In this document: piece by piece, positions 1 through 6,586 of the stretch
Layout: every line of letters begins with the position of its first letter
Position numbering within the stretch: position 1 is the first letter of the stretch
Assembly: GCA_030838245.1 (NCBI GenBank)
Contig: JAUTXB010000289.1
Span: forward strand, 1-11,384
Direction of reading: 5' to 3'
DNA length: 11,384 nt
Source of the DNA: Acidimicrobiaceae bacterium
GTDB lineage: Bacteria > Actinomycetota > Acidimicrobiia > Acidimicrobiales > RAAP-2
Translations under genes and position numbers: made by a program
The notes under the pieces: model-generated
Told to the model about the DNA's origin: nothing
What the model saw: only the letters and a program-made list of their open reading frames with translations
Databases searched by the model: none

Positions 1-199
1 CGTTGGCCGACCGGCGTGCCGCCTCGTCGGCCAGGACGTGCAGCCGGCTGGTGATCTGGGGGGCCACCACCGTCACCGCGGCACGGCAGTGCAGCAGGCC
101 CTCCGCCTTGTGGGTGGCGATCGGGCCGCCGCCGACCACTAGGCAACGCCGTCCCTCCACGACCAGTGCCACCGGGTAGAGGGGCGAGTGGTGGGACAC
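1..199 (-). CDS. Siroheme synthase NAD-binding domain (precorrin-2 dehydrogenase / sirohydrochlorin ferrochelatase), N-terminal part only
   Basis: Partial: the first 66 codons are visible and the gene continues past base 1. The protein begins V/M-S-H-H-S-P-L-Y-P-V and has the nucleotide-binding motif LVVGGGPIATHKAEGLL at residues 20-36, followed by a VTVVAP strand, the usual start of CysG-N/Met8/SirC proteins. This domain oxidises precorrin-2 with NAD+ and, in the full enzyme, inserts iron to give siroheme. The GTG start at 199 has a GAGGG ribosome site (212-208) eight bases upstream that overlaps the cysN stop codon, so the gene is third in a cysD-cysN operon. Siroheme is the cofactor of the sulfite reductase encoded divergently at 3504-5285, which explains the location. 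Whether a uroporphyrinogen-III methyltransferase domain is fused downstream (as in CysG) cannot be seen. Family identification is firm; the symbol (cysG, sirC or met8) is left open. Confidence 0.85.
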   Translation of the reverse strand, partial: MSHHSPLYPVALVVEGRRCLVVGGGPIATHKAEGLLHCRAAVTVVAPQITSRLHVLADEAARRSAN

Positions 200-210
200 G
201 GATGGCGCCC

Positions 211-1539
211 TCAGTCTGGGCTTGGGGCCACGTCGGGAGGCCCGACCATGCCGGCCGCCACCGTGCCATTGGTCGCCGGGTTGATCAGCACGAAGCTCCC
301 GGTGATGCGGTTCCGCTGATAGGGATCAGCGGCCAGAGGGGACGCGGTGGTGAGGATGACCGTACCGATGTCGTTCTCCTCCAGCGACTCGGCGGGAGAC
401 AGCTCCAGATCGTTGACGTCGAGGCGCCCGGTGACGGCAAGGACCCGGGCCGGCGTGATCCGGGTGGTGTGCTTCAACCGGTACTGCTCGCCGGCGGCCA
501 GCGGTCGCTTGTCGAACCAGCACACGGTGGCCTCGATCTCGGAGACCACATCGGGCGGGTCGTCGGCCGCGGCCAGGATGTCGCCCCGGCTGACATCTAC
601 GTCATCGGCCAGGCGCACGGAGACAGACAGGCCGACCGACGCCTCATCCAGCGGCCCGTCGAGGGTTTCCACTGCGGTGACCGTGGTCCGCTGGCCCGCC
701 GGGAGGACCACCACGTCGTCGCCCGGACGGATGGGACCGCCGTTGACCATCCCGGCGTAGCTCCGACCGCCGCCGGGCTGGCGGAGCACCCACTGGACGG
801 GCAGGCGGGCGGCAGAGCCGTGGTGGGCTCCGTGCACACCGGCCCACGCCCCGGCCGGGGCCTGCTCGAGGGCCTGGAGAATGGTAGGCCCGTCATACCA
901 GGGAGCCGCGTCCGATCGCTCAGCGACGTTGTCGCCGTAGAGGGCCGAGACCGGGACCACCGTGCACGACTCGATCCCCAGACGGGCCGACAGCACGAGC
1001 ATGTCTTTGACCACCTGGTCGTAGGCGTCCTCTTCCCAGGCGATCCGGTCCATCTTGTTGGCCGCCACGATCAGCTGGCGCACCCCGAGCAGGGCGGCGA
1101 TGCAGACGTGGCGGCGGGTCTGCTCGCGAAGGCCTTTGGACGCGTCGACCACGACGAGAGCCAGATCGGCGGTCGAGGCCCCGGTGGCCATGTTGCGGGT
1201 GTACTGGACGTGACCGGGGCAGTCGGCGATGACGAACTTCCGCGCCGGCGTGGCCGCGTACCGGTAGGCAACGTCGATGGTGATGCCCTGCTCCCGCTCG
1301 GCCCGCAGACCGTCGGTGACGAACGAGAGGTCGACGCCGACGGCTCCTCGCCGTCGAGACGCCGTCGCCACCGCCTCGAGCTGGTCGTCGAAGAGCTGCT
1401 TGGTGTCGTGCAGCAGGCGGCCGATGAGTGTCGACTTCCCGTCATCAACCGAGCCCACCGCGGCGAAGCGCAGAAGATCCATGACCGGTTCTGGGGACGA
1501 TTCGGTGACGGCGGCCGCGCCGTCCGAGGCTGCGGCCAT
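211..1539 (-). CDS. cysN: Sulfate adenylyltransferase subunit 1 (ATP sulfurylase GTPase subunit)
   Basis: CysN is the regulatory GTPase of the CysDN ATP sulfurylase; GTP hydrolysis drives formation of adenosine 5'-phosphosulfate (APS) from ATP and sulfate in the cytoplasm. The 442-residue protein has all the translation-factor-type GTPase motifs: P-loop GSVDDGKS (29-36), GITID switch I (85-89), DCPGH (106-110), NKMD (161-164) and PVSAL (196-200), followed by EF-Tu-like beta-barrel domains. The length is that of stand-alone CysN; there is no C-terminal APS kinase (CysC) domain, unlike the CysNC fusions of mycobacteria. The ATG at 1539 lies three bases after the cysD stop, with GAGGGG (1557-1552) as ribosome site, so translation is probably coupled to cysD. 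A second in-frame ATG at codon 20 is a less likely start. The siroheme-synthase gene follows 11 bases after the stop. Confidence 0.96.
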   Translation of the reverse strand: MAAASDGAAAVTESSPEPVMDLLRFAAVGSVDDGKSTLIGRLLHDTKQLFDDQLEAVATASRRRGAVGVDLSFVTDGLRAEREQGITIDVAYRYAATPARKFVIADCPGHVQYTRNMATGASTADLALVVVDASKGLREQTRRHVCIAALLGVRQLIVAANKMDRIAWEEDAYDQVVKDMLVLSARLGIESCTVVPVSALYGDNVAERSDAAPWYDGPTILQALEQAPAGAWAGVHGAHHGSAARLPVQWVLRQPGGGRSYAGMVNGGPIRPGDDVVVLPAGQRTTVTAVETLDGPLDEASVGLSVSVRLADDVDVSRGDILAAADDPPDVVSEIEATVCWFDKRPLAAGEQYRLKHTTRITPARVLAVTGRLDVNDLELSPAESLEENDIGTVILTTASPLAADPYQRNRITGSFVLINPATNGTVAAGMVGPPDVAPSPD

Positions 1540-1542
1540 GGG

Positions 1543-2490
1543 CTAGAAGTACCCCTCGCGCTTGCGGTCTTCCATGGACGTCTCGGAGAACCGGTCGTCG
1601 GCCCGGGTGGCACCCCGCTCCGACACCCGGGAGATGGCCACCTCGGCGATGATCTGGTCGATGGTGGTCGCACCCGACCGGACGGCGCCGGTGCAGGTGG
1701 CGTCCCCCACCGTCCGGAAGCGAACGGTTTCGGTGACGGCCGACTCGCCCGGACCCGGTGCCACCCACTCCGACTCGGCCAGCAGCATGCCGTCACGCTC
1801 GATGACCGGGCGCTCGTGGGCGTAGTAGATCGAGGGCAGCTCGATCGACTCTCGGGCGATGTACTGCCAGATGTCCAGCTCGGTCCAGTCCGACAGGGGG
1901 AAGGCCCGCAGGCTCTCGCCCGGCTGGACCTGGCCCGAATAGAGCTGCCAGAGCTCGGGTCGCTGGCGCTTGGGGTCCCACTGCCCGAACGTGTCCCGAA
2001 AGGACAGGACCCGCTCTTTGGCCCGGGCCTTGTCCTCGTCACGGCGAGCCCCGCCGATGGCCGCGTCGAAGCCGTACTTGGTGATGGCGTCGAGGAGGGC
2101 GGTGGTCTGGAGCCGGTTTCTCGTCCCTCCCGGTCCCGGATCGGCTACCCGGCCGGTGTCAATGGACTCCTGGACCGACGCCACCAACAGCTGCTCGCCC
2201 AGCTCGGCCACCCTTCGGTCGCGGAAGTCGATGACCTCGGCGAAGTTATGTCCGGTGTCCACGTGCAGGATGGGAAAAGGGAACCCACCGGGGCGAAAGG
2301 CCTTCTCGGCCAACCGCAAGAGGACGGCCGAGTCCTTGCCCCCGCTGAACAGCAGCACCGGGCGTTCGCATTCGGCCGCCACTTCCCGCATGATGAATAC
2401 GGAATGGGCCTCGAGGAGGTCGAGGTGGTCCACGCCGGGTGCGGTGGCGACCGTGGGTGAGAGGGCAACGGGGTCGAGAATCGTTGTCAC
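1543..2490 (-). CDS. cysD: Sulfate adenylyltransferase subunit 2 (ATP sulfurylase catalytic subunit)
   Basis: CysD catalyses adenylyl transfer from ATP to sulfate, making APS and pyrophosphate, in complex with CysN. The 315-residue protein carries the PP-loop ATP-pyrophosphatase motif SGGKDS at 49-54 (FSGGKDSAVLL), then FPILHVDTGHNF and EVIDFRD, the canonical CysD core, and ends in the family-typical region MEDRKREGYF. Length matches the family (about 300). The start is a GTG at 2490 with AGGAAGG (2508-2502) eleven bases upstream; the N-terminal 15-20 residues before DHLDLLEAHSVFIMRE are not conserved in type. It is the first gene of the leftward cysD-cysN-siroheme operon and is divergent from cysH across a 285-bp spacer that contains likely promoters for both directions. 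Confidence 0.96.
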   Translation of the reverse strand: MTTILDPVALSPTVATAPGVDHLDLLEAHSVFIMREVAAECERPVLLFSGGKDSAVLLRLAEKAFRPGGFPFPILHVDTGHNFAEVIDFRDRRVAELGEQLLVASVQESIDTGRVADPGPGGTRNRLQTTALLDAITKYGFDAAIGGARRDEDKARAKERVLSFRDTFGQWDPKRQRPELWQLYSGQVQPGESLRAFPLSDWTELDIWQYIARESIELPSIYYAHERPVIERDGMLLAESEWVAPGPGESAVTETVRFRTVGDATCTGAVRSGATTIDQIIAEVAISRVSERGATRADDRFSETSMEDRKREGYF

Positions 2491-2561
2491 AGCGTAGGGG
2501 GCCTTCCTGGTTCATCGGGCTGGGCTGGCGCCCTTTGGAACCGATTGTCCGAAAACTTGAT

Positions 2562-2572
2562 CTACTTAGTCA
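2562..2572 (+). promoter_or_regulatory. Possible operator, copy A of CTACTNNGTCA
   Basis: CTACTTAGTCA here matches, in inverted orientation and at 9 of 11 positions, the sequence CTACTATGTCA on the minus strand at 2670-2660. Copy A lies just downstream of the proposed minus-strand -10, where a bound repressor would block cysD transcription. The regulator is unknown; sulfur-responsive Rrf2-type regulators use AT-rich sites of similar look, but this link is only a guess. Confidence 0.3.
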
Positions 2573-2602
2573 TGTATACTCGGAATCAGGTGGAACAAGC
2601 AA
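2573..2602 (-). promoter_or_regulatory. Candidate promoter of the cysD-cysN-siroheme operon
   Basis: Read on the minus strand, TTGCTT (2602-2597) and TATACA (2578-2573) are separated by 18 bases, a reasonable sigma70-type spacing. The predicted start would lie near 2565, giving a leader of about 75 bases before the GTG at 2490. The -10 core overlaps a plus-strand TATACT (2575-2580), so opposite-facing polymerases may compete. Prediction by eye only. Confidence 0.4.
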
Positions 2603-2659
2603 GGCGGTAGGGACCCTCCGGAGGTGTCCGTCGGGGCGCTGACCAGGATGAAAGCCTAT

Positions 2660-2670
2660 TGACATAGTAG
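2660..2670 (-). promoter_or_regulatory. Possible operator, copy B of CTACTNNGTCA
   Basis: Inverted partner of the motif at 2562-2572 (CTACTATGTCA on the minus strand). It overlaps the perfect TTGACA hexamer at 2659-2664, so a protein bound here would sit on the -35 of any rightward promoter using that hexamer. Two partially matching copies in one spacer is suggestive but not proof. Confidence 0.3.
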
Positions 2671-2764
2671 GGAATGGCGCCGATTCGGGCGCCGGAGCCG
2701 ACCGAGTCCACGGCTGTCCTTCCCGCTCATCGGCAGCGACGGATGGTCAGTTGAGGAACGGCCC

Positions 2765-2779
2765 GTGGATCGAAAGTGA
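2765..2779 (+). other. Four-codon upstream ORF overlapping the cysH start
   Basis: GTG-GAT-CGA-AAG-TGA (MDRK-stop) is preceded at ideal distance (7 bases) by GAGGA (2753-2757), the best ribosome site in the region. Its TGA stop overlaps the cysH GTG in the sequence GTGA (2776-2779). The cysH GTG itself has no well-spaced ribosome site, so ribosomes may load at the mini-ORF and restart at cysH. The alternative is that cysH starts at the TTG at 2788. Real translation of the mini-ORF is unproven. Confidence 0.35.
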
Positions 2780-3504
2780 GTGCCCCGTTGTCGAGTGATA
2801 CTGAGCTTGAGAGAGACCAGAGCGAGACACACCGGACCGAGGCAGAACTGACCGCGCTCCGTGACGAGCTGGCGGAACGCTCGGCCGAATTCGAATCAGC
2901 GGCAGCCGGATCGGTGATCGCCTGGGCCACCCGGCGCTTTGGCGGCCGCCTGTCCTTGGCGTGCTCGTTCCAAGACGCCGTGATCGTCGACCTGGCTGTG
3001 GCCGTCGATCCCGGGATCGAGGTCATCTTCTTGGACACCGAGGCTCACTTTCCCGAGACCCTCGAGTACGTGGAGGCCATCCGAGCGCGGTACGACCTCA
3101 ATCTCACGGTGACCAAGCCGGGGCCCGAGGCCGAAGCCTTCCCCTGTGGCTCGGCCAACTGCTGCGAGTACCGCAAGGTCCGCCCCCTGCGGCAGGCCCT
3201 GGCCGGGAACGAGGCGTGGCTGACCGGGCTGAAGCGCGTCGACGCCCCCACCCGGGCCACCACTCCCATCGTCTCCTATGACGACAACTGGGGCATGGTG
3301 AAGATCAACCCGTTGGCCACCTGGACCGACGCCGATATTGCCGGCTACGAGGCCGACCACGGCATTCCGCGCCACCCGTTGCTGTCGCAGGGCTATCTGT
3401 CCATCGGCTGTGCTCCGACCACTCGTCCGGTGGCCGAGGGCGAGGATCCCCGGGCGGGACGGTGGTCCGGCACCGACAAGGTTGAGTGCGGACTGCACAC
3501 CTGA
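2776..3504 (+). CDS. cysH: Adenylyl-sulfate (APS) reductase, two-cysteine type with a variant C-terminal CxxC
   Basis: CysH reduces APS to sulfite and AMP with thioredoxin as electron donor. The 242-residue protein has the PP-loop-like CSFQDAVIVD (63-72), the FLDTEAHFPETLEY segment (85-98), the Cys-Cys pair C129-C130 that marks the iron-sulfur APS-specific group, and the C-terminal catalytic ECGLHT tail (C238). No APS kinase is encoded nearby, which agrees with APS rather than PAPS as substrate. Odd point: the family motif CAPCT, which holds two cluster ligands, reads CAPTT here (C212, T215), so one of four expected [4Fe-4S] ligands is missing. The GTG start at 2776 has a poor ribosome site and may be coupled to the upstream mini-ORF; TTG at 2788 is an alternative. 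The stop overlaps the next start by one base (TGATG). Confidence 0.94.
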   Translation: MSAPLSSDTELERDQSETHRTEAELTALRDELAERSAEFESAAAGSVIAWATRRFGGRLSLACSFQDAVIVDLAVAVDPGIEVIFLDTEAHFPETLEYVEAIRARYDLNLTVTKPGPEAEAFPCGSANCCEYRKVRPLRQALAGNEAWLTGLKRVDAPTRATTPIVSYDDNWGMVKINPLATWTDADIAGYEADHGIPRHPLLSQGYLSIGCAPTTRPVAEGEDPRAGRWSGTDKVECGLHT

Positions 3505-5285
3505 TGGCGCGGGACAAGGACAACCTCTATGGGATGCAGCTCCGGGGCAACGAGCGGTCGATGCGGTTCGTCGACCCGTACCGGACGATCGGTGAGCTGA
3601 ACGCCGTCGAACAGCAGAAGCTCGAGCGCCATCCCTACGAGATCATCGGCGCCATCCTGGACCGGTACTCGAAAGAGGGGCCCGGAGCCATCGGCACCAT
3701 TCCCGGCGAGGTCGAGCGGCTGAAGTGGGCCGGGATCTACCCCCAGAAGCAGGGGGGCGACTCCTTCATGCTGCGGATCAAGGTCCCCGGGGGCTTTCTT
3801 ACCGCCGAGCAGTTCCGGGCCATCGGCGTCGTGGCCGACGCCTTCGGTGAGGGGCCGGACGGCACCGAGAGCGCGGTGTTCGGGGCCAAGTACGCCGATA
3901 TCACCACCCGCCAGTCCATCCAGCTGCACTGGATCCGCATGGAGGACATGCCCCGCATCTGGCAGCGCTTCCACGACGTGGGCCTGACCACGCTGCAGGC
4001 CTGCGGTGACGGGTTGCGCAACGTGTTGAGCTGCCCCGTGTCGGGAGTCGACGGTCACGAGGCGTTCGATGCCCTTCCCATCGCCCAGCAGGTCTCCGCT
4101 TTCTTCACCGGCAACCGGGACTACGCCAACCTGCCCCGCAAGTTCAAGATCAGCGTCACCGGCTGCGTCGAGGACTGCGCCCAGGCCGAGATCAATGACG
4201 TCGGCCTCTGGCCGGCGCGAGCCGAAGACGGGACCCTCGGCTTCAACGTCTTGGCCGGCGGCGGCCTGTCAGACGGCGAGCGCATGGCCTCCGATCTCGA
4301 TATCTTCGTCCGCCAGGACCAGGCAGTCGAGCTCACCCGAGCCATTGCCCAGGCCTTTGGCGAGCTCGGCAACCGCGAAAACCGGGGCTTGTCCCGGATG
4401 CGCTACCTGGTCCAGGAGCTGGGCCCCGAGGGGTTCCGGGCCGCCATCGCCGAGCGGGCGAAATTCGAGTTGGCCACGGCCGGCGAAGACCTGACCAAGC
4501 GATACCGCGGCGACCACGTCGGCGTCCACGCCCAAAAGCAACCGGGCCTGGTCTACGTGGGCTGTTCGGTCCCGGTCGGCCGCATGTCCGGGCTCGAGCT
4601 GGTCGAGGTGGCCCGGCTGGCCGAGACCTACGGCGACGGCACGGTGCGCACAGGGACCGACCAGAACTTCATCCTGACCGGCATCCCCGAGGACCGGCTC
4701 GACGACCTGCTGGCCGAAGGCCTGTTGGAGAAGTACTCGCCGTTCCCGGGCCCGTTCTCCCGCGGCGTGGTGGCCTGCACCGGCACCGAGTTCTGCCGGT
4801 ACGCCATCGTCGAGACCAAAGAGCGCGCCGTCAAGTGGGCCCGGTTCCTCGACCGGGAGCTGGCCGGGGAGCCGGTGGGGGCCAGGCCGGTTCCGGGCCG
4901 GTCGGGCGACCGGGAAGACGCCGGCGTCATTCGGATGCACTTCTCGGGCTGCTCGGCGTCGTGTGCCCAGCCGCAGATCGCCGACGTCGGGTTCCGGGGG
5001 GCGGTGGCCCACGTGGGCAACCACCTTTCCGAGGCGGTGGACATCGGGCTGGGCGGTTCCCTGGGCACCGATTCCGGGTTCATCGACTGGGTGGAGAGCG
5101 CCCGGCCGGTCAATGACGTCCCCGACGCCATGCTCCGGTTGGTCCGTCGCTACCAGACCGAACGCCGTGTCGACGAGCCGTTCTACAACTGGGCCCGGCG
5201 CACCTCGGCCGACGACCTCCGCGGGACGCTGTCCGAGTCGGGCGTGGGGACGCCGGTCGCCATGACCACCAAGAAGACCCAATGA
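3504..5285 (+). CDS. sir: Ferredoxin-type siroheme sulfite reductase (NirA/SirA family)
   Basis: Catalyses six-electron reduction of sulfite to sulfide (family members may also reduce nitrite) with siroheme and a coupled [4Fe-4S] cluster. The 593-residue protein shows the duplicated family layout: KWAGIYPQKQGG and TTRQSIQLHW (134-144) in the first half, QACGDGLRNVLSCP (165-178), GCVEDCAQAEINDVG, then the cluster/siroheme cysteines in CTGTEFC (C425, C431) and CSASC (C483, C487). By analogy with M. tuberculosis NirA/SirA, Y79 and C167 are candidates for its active-site Tyr-Cys link; this mapping is inferred. I chose the ATG at 3504, which overlaps the cysH stop (TGATG), over an in-frame GTG six codons earlier. 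It overlaps the FrhB gene by ATGA. Sulfite rather than nitrite as substrate is supported by the cysH, cysDN and siroheme neighbours. Confidence 0.93.
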   Translation: MARDKDNLYGMQLRGNERSMRFVDPYRTIGELNAVEQQKLERHPYEIIGAILDRYSKEGPGAIGTIPGEVERLKWAGIYPQKQGGDSFMLRIKVPGGFLTAEQFRAIGVVADAFGEGPDGTESAVFGAKYADITTRQSIQLHWIRMEDMPRIWQRFHDVGLTTLQACGDGLRNVLSCPVSGVDGHEAFDALPIAQQVSAFFTGNRDYANLPRKFKISVTGCVEDCAQAEINDVGLWPARAEDGTLGFNVLAGGGLSDGERMASDLDIFVRQDQAVELTRAIAQAFGELGNRENRGLSRMRYLVQELGPEGFRAAIAERAKFELATAGEDLTKRYRGDHVGVHAQKQPGLVYVGCSVPVGRMSGLELVEVARLAETYGDGTVRTGTDQNFILTGIPEDRLDDLLAEGLLEKYSPFPGPFSRGVVACTGTEFCRYAIVETKERAVKWARFLDRELAGEPVGARPVPGRSGDREDAGVIRMHFSGCSASCAQPQIADVGFRGAVAHVGNHLSEAVDIGLGGSLGTDSGFIDWVESARPVNDVPDAMLRLVRRYQTERRVDEPFYNWARRTSADDLRGTLSESGVGTPVAMTTKKTQ

Positions 5286-6586
5286 AGGGGTTCCGGATCC
5301 GCGAAGAGGTCAACGGGATCACCGAGCCGCCCGGCAAGACGTGGTTCTGGGAACTCGAGGCGGCCGTGGTCGAGGCTGATCGCTGCATCCAGTGCGGGAC
5401 GTGTGTGGCCGTGTGCCCGTCCAACTCGATCGGCGTCAACGAGGACACCTTCTTGCCCGAGCTGGTGAAGATGTGCACCGGCTGCTCCTTGTGCTGGGAC
5501 TTCTGCCCGCGCGGTGGGTTGCGCTATGAGGCGCTGTGGCCGCCGTCCACGCCGGCTCCTGCGGCTTTGACCGATGCCAGCGTGGACCTGGATGCCCAGG
5601 AACCGCTCCTGGCCGAGACGGTGGTCAGAGCAGATGCCGCCGACCCGTACTGGAAGATCACCGGCGGCCCTCCAGGAGACGGCTTGGGCGCCGTGCTCGA
5701 CTCCTATGCGGTGCGGGCGGGCAAGCGCCCCGACGACGCCCAGGACGGAGGGGTCGTGTCGGCCCTGCTGATCGCGGCGTTGGCCGCCGGGGACATCGAC
5801 GGGGCCTTGGTGTCGAAACCGAGCGATGACCCCGAAGAGCCGTGGAAGGGCATCCCCACCGTGGCCACCACGGCCCAGGAGATCCTCGACGCCGCCGGCA
5901 GCTTCTACAACCAGACCATGGCCTTGGCCGGCCTCGACCTCACTGCCTACAACCTTCCGGCCAAGCCCCGGCTAGCCGTGGTCGGAACGCCGTGCGAGAT
6001 CGAGGGGATCCGGGCCATGCAGTCCCGCCGCTGGCCGACCGGAGTCCACCGGGTCGACGCGGTGGTGCTCACCATCGCGCTGTTGTGCACCAAGAGCTTC
6101 GACTACGAGGGACTGATGCTCCGCAAGCTCCGCGACGAGCGCCGGATCGACCTGGACCGGGTCAGCAAGGTCGACGTGATCCACGGCAAGATGATCGTGG
6201 AGTACCGCGACGGCCAGGTCGCCGTGAACGAGCCGGTCAAGGAATTCCATGACGTGGCCCTGAAGGGTTGCGACGAGTGTGCCGACTTCCTCGGTCGAAG
6301 TGCGGACCTGTCGGTGGGGAGCGTGGGGTCGATGGAGGGGTGGTCGAGCGTGCTGGTGCGGACCGAACGGGGCCGGGTGGCCCTGGACAATGCCCGCGGC
6401 CGGCTCGACTTCCGCGATCTCGACAATCCCGCCGCGTTGGTGAAGCTGGACAACTACGACAAGAAGGTGGCGTTGAAGAGCCTGCAACGGGAGTTCGACC
6501 CGGACGGGCCCCTCTTCATCGACTACGAGGAGCACCTCCGTACCTACTCGGACACCGACCGCGCCCCGGTGGTGATCGACCGGTGA
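5282..6586 (+). CDS. FrhB-family iron-sulfur flavoprotein (coenzyme F420 dehydrogenase beta subunit type), probable electron donor to sulfite reductase
   Basis: The 434-residue protein has two ferredoxin motifs near the N-terminus, CIQCGTCVAVCP (C35-C45) and CTGCSLCWDFCP (C65-C75), followed by FrhB N- and C-terminal domains: QDGGVVSALLIAAL (154-167), VVGTPCEIEGIRA (233-245), CTKSF (C269), KGCDEC (C330, C333) and ADLSVGSVGS with SSVLVRT (342-360). Known FrhB-type subunits hold FAD and pass electrons between F420 and iron-sulfur clusters; the plant relative, hydroxymethyl chlorophyll a reductase, uses ferredoxin. The ATG overlaps the sulfite reductase stop by four bases (ATGA), so I infer that it delivers electrons from F420H2 or ferredoxin to Sir. 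The same module is fused to sulfite reductase in methanogen Fsr. Cytoplasmic, no membrane segments. The family is certain; donor and acceptor are inferred. Confidence 0.88.
   Translation: MKGFRIREEVNGITEPPGKTWFWELEAAVVEADRCIQCGTCVAVCPSNSIGVNEDTFLPELVKMCTGCSLCWDFCPRGGLRYEALWPPSTPAPAALTDASVDLDAQEPLLAETVVRADAADPYWKITGGPPGDGLGAVLDSYAVRAGKRPDDAQDGGVVSALLIAALAAGDIDGALVSKPSDDPEEPWKGIPTVATTAQEILDAAGSFYNQTMALAGLDLTAYNLPAKPRLAVVGTPCEIEGIRAMQSRRWPTGVHRVDAVVLTIALLCTKSFDYEGLMLRKLRDERRIDLDRVSKVDVIHGKMIVEYRDGQVAVNEPVKEFHDVALKGCDECADFLGRSADLSVGSVGSMEGWSSVLVRTERGRVALDNARGRLDFRDLDNPAALVKLDNYDKKVALKSLQREFDPDGPLFIDYEEHLRTYSDTDRAPVVIDR

Larger units (their letters stand above)
2491..2775. promoter_or_regulatory. 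Divergent regulatory region between cysD and cysH
   Basis: This 285-bp spacer must drive both arms of the sulfate-assimilation locus. About 2545-2605 is an AT-rich island in otherwise very GC-rich DNA. It contains GTATAC (2574-2579), which can serve as a -10 core on either strand. Further right are a perfect TTGACA hexamer (2659-2664) without a convincing -10, and hairpin-capable inverted repeats at 2611-2629 (GGAC/GTCC arms with CCTCCGGAGG inside) and 2676-2693 (GGCGCC, six-base loop, GGCGCC). I compared it mentally with SAM and cobalamin riboswitch consensus and found no match, and no poly-cysteine leader ORF. The cysH leader would be long (about 180-190 bases) if transcription starts near the AT-rich island. 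Confidence 0.6.

Noticed and set aside
166..2460. A 764-codon open frame on the plus strand, antisense to cysN and cysD
   Set aside because: It is a mirror of the strong third-position GC bias of the two real genes on the other strand. Its product is low-complexity Gly/Arg/Asp/His-rich and has no recognisable motif, while CysN and CysD are unmistakable.
2590..2700. Possible SAM or other riboswitch in the cysH leader
   Set aside because: Hairpins exist, but I could not match the conserved core of SAM-I, SAM-II, SAM-IV or cobalamin riboswitches. A covariance-model scan (Rfam) would settle it; a significant hit would reverse this.
2491..2775. Cysteine-responsive poly-Cys leader peptide as known from mycobacteria
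   Set aside because: No short ORF with a run of Cys codons is present on either strand of the spacer.
4269..5282. A 337-codon minus-strand open frame within the sulfite reductase gene
   Set aside because: Antisense shadow of a GC-rich gene; composition is Gly/Arg/His-rich with no motif, and the sense strand encodes clear siroheme and cluster cysteines.
6268..6582. Longer version of the Trp-rich protein starting at ATG 6268 inside the FrhB gene
   Set aside because: The extension would overlap over 300 bases of the confident FrhB coding frame and is Gly/Arg/Pro-rich shadow sequence; GTG 6583 with a GTGA overlap fits the operon pattern.
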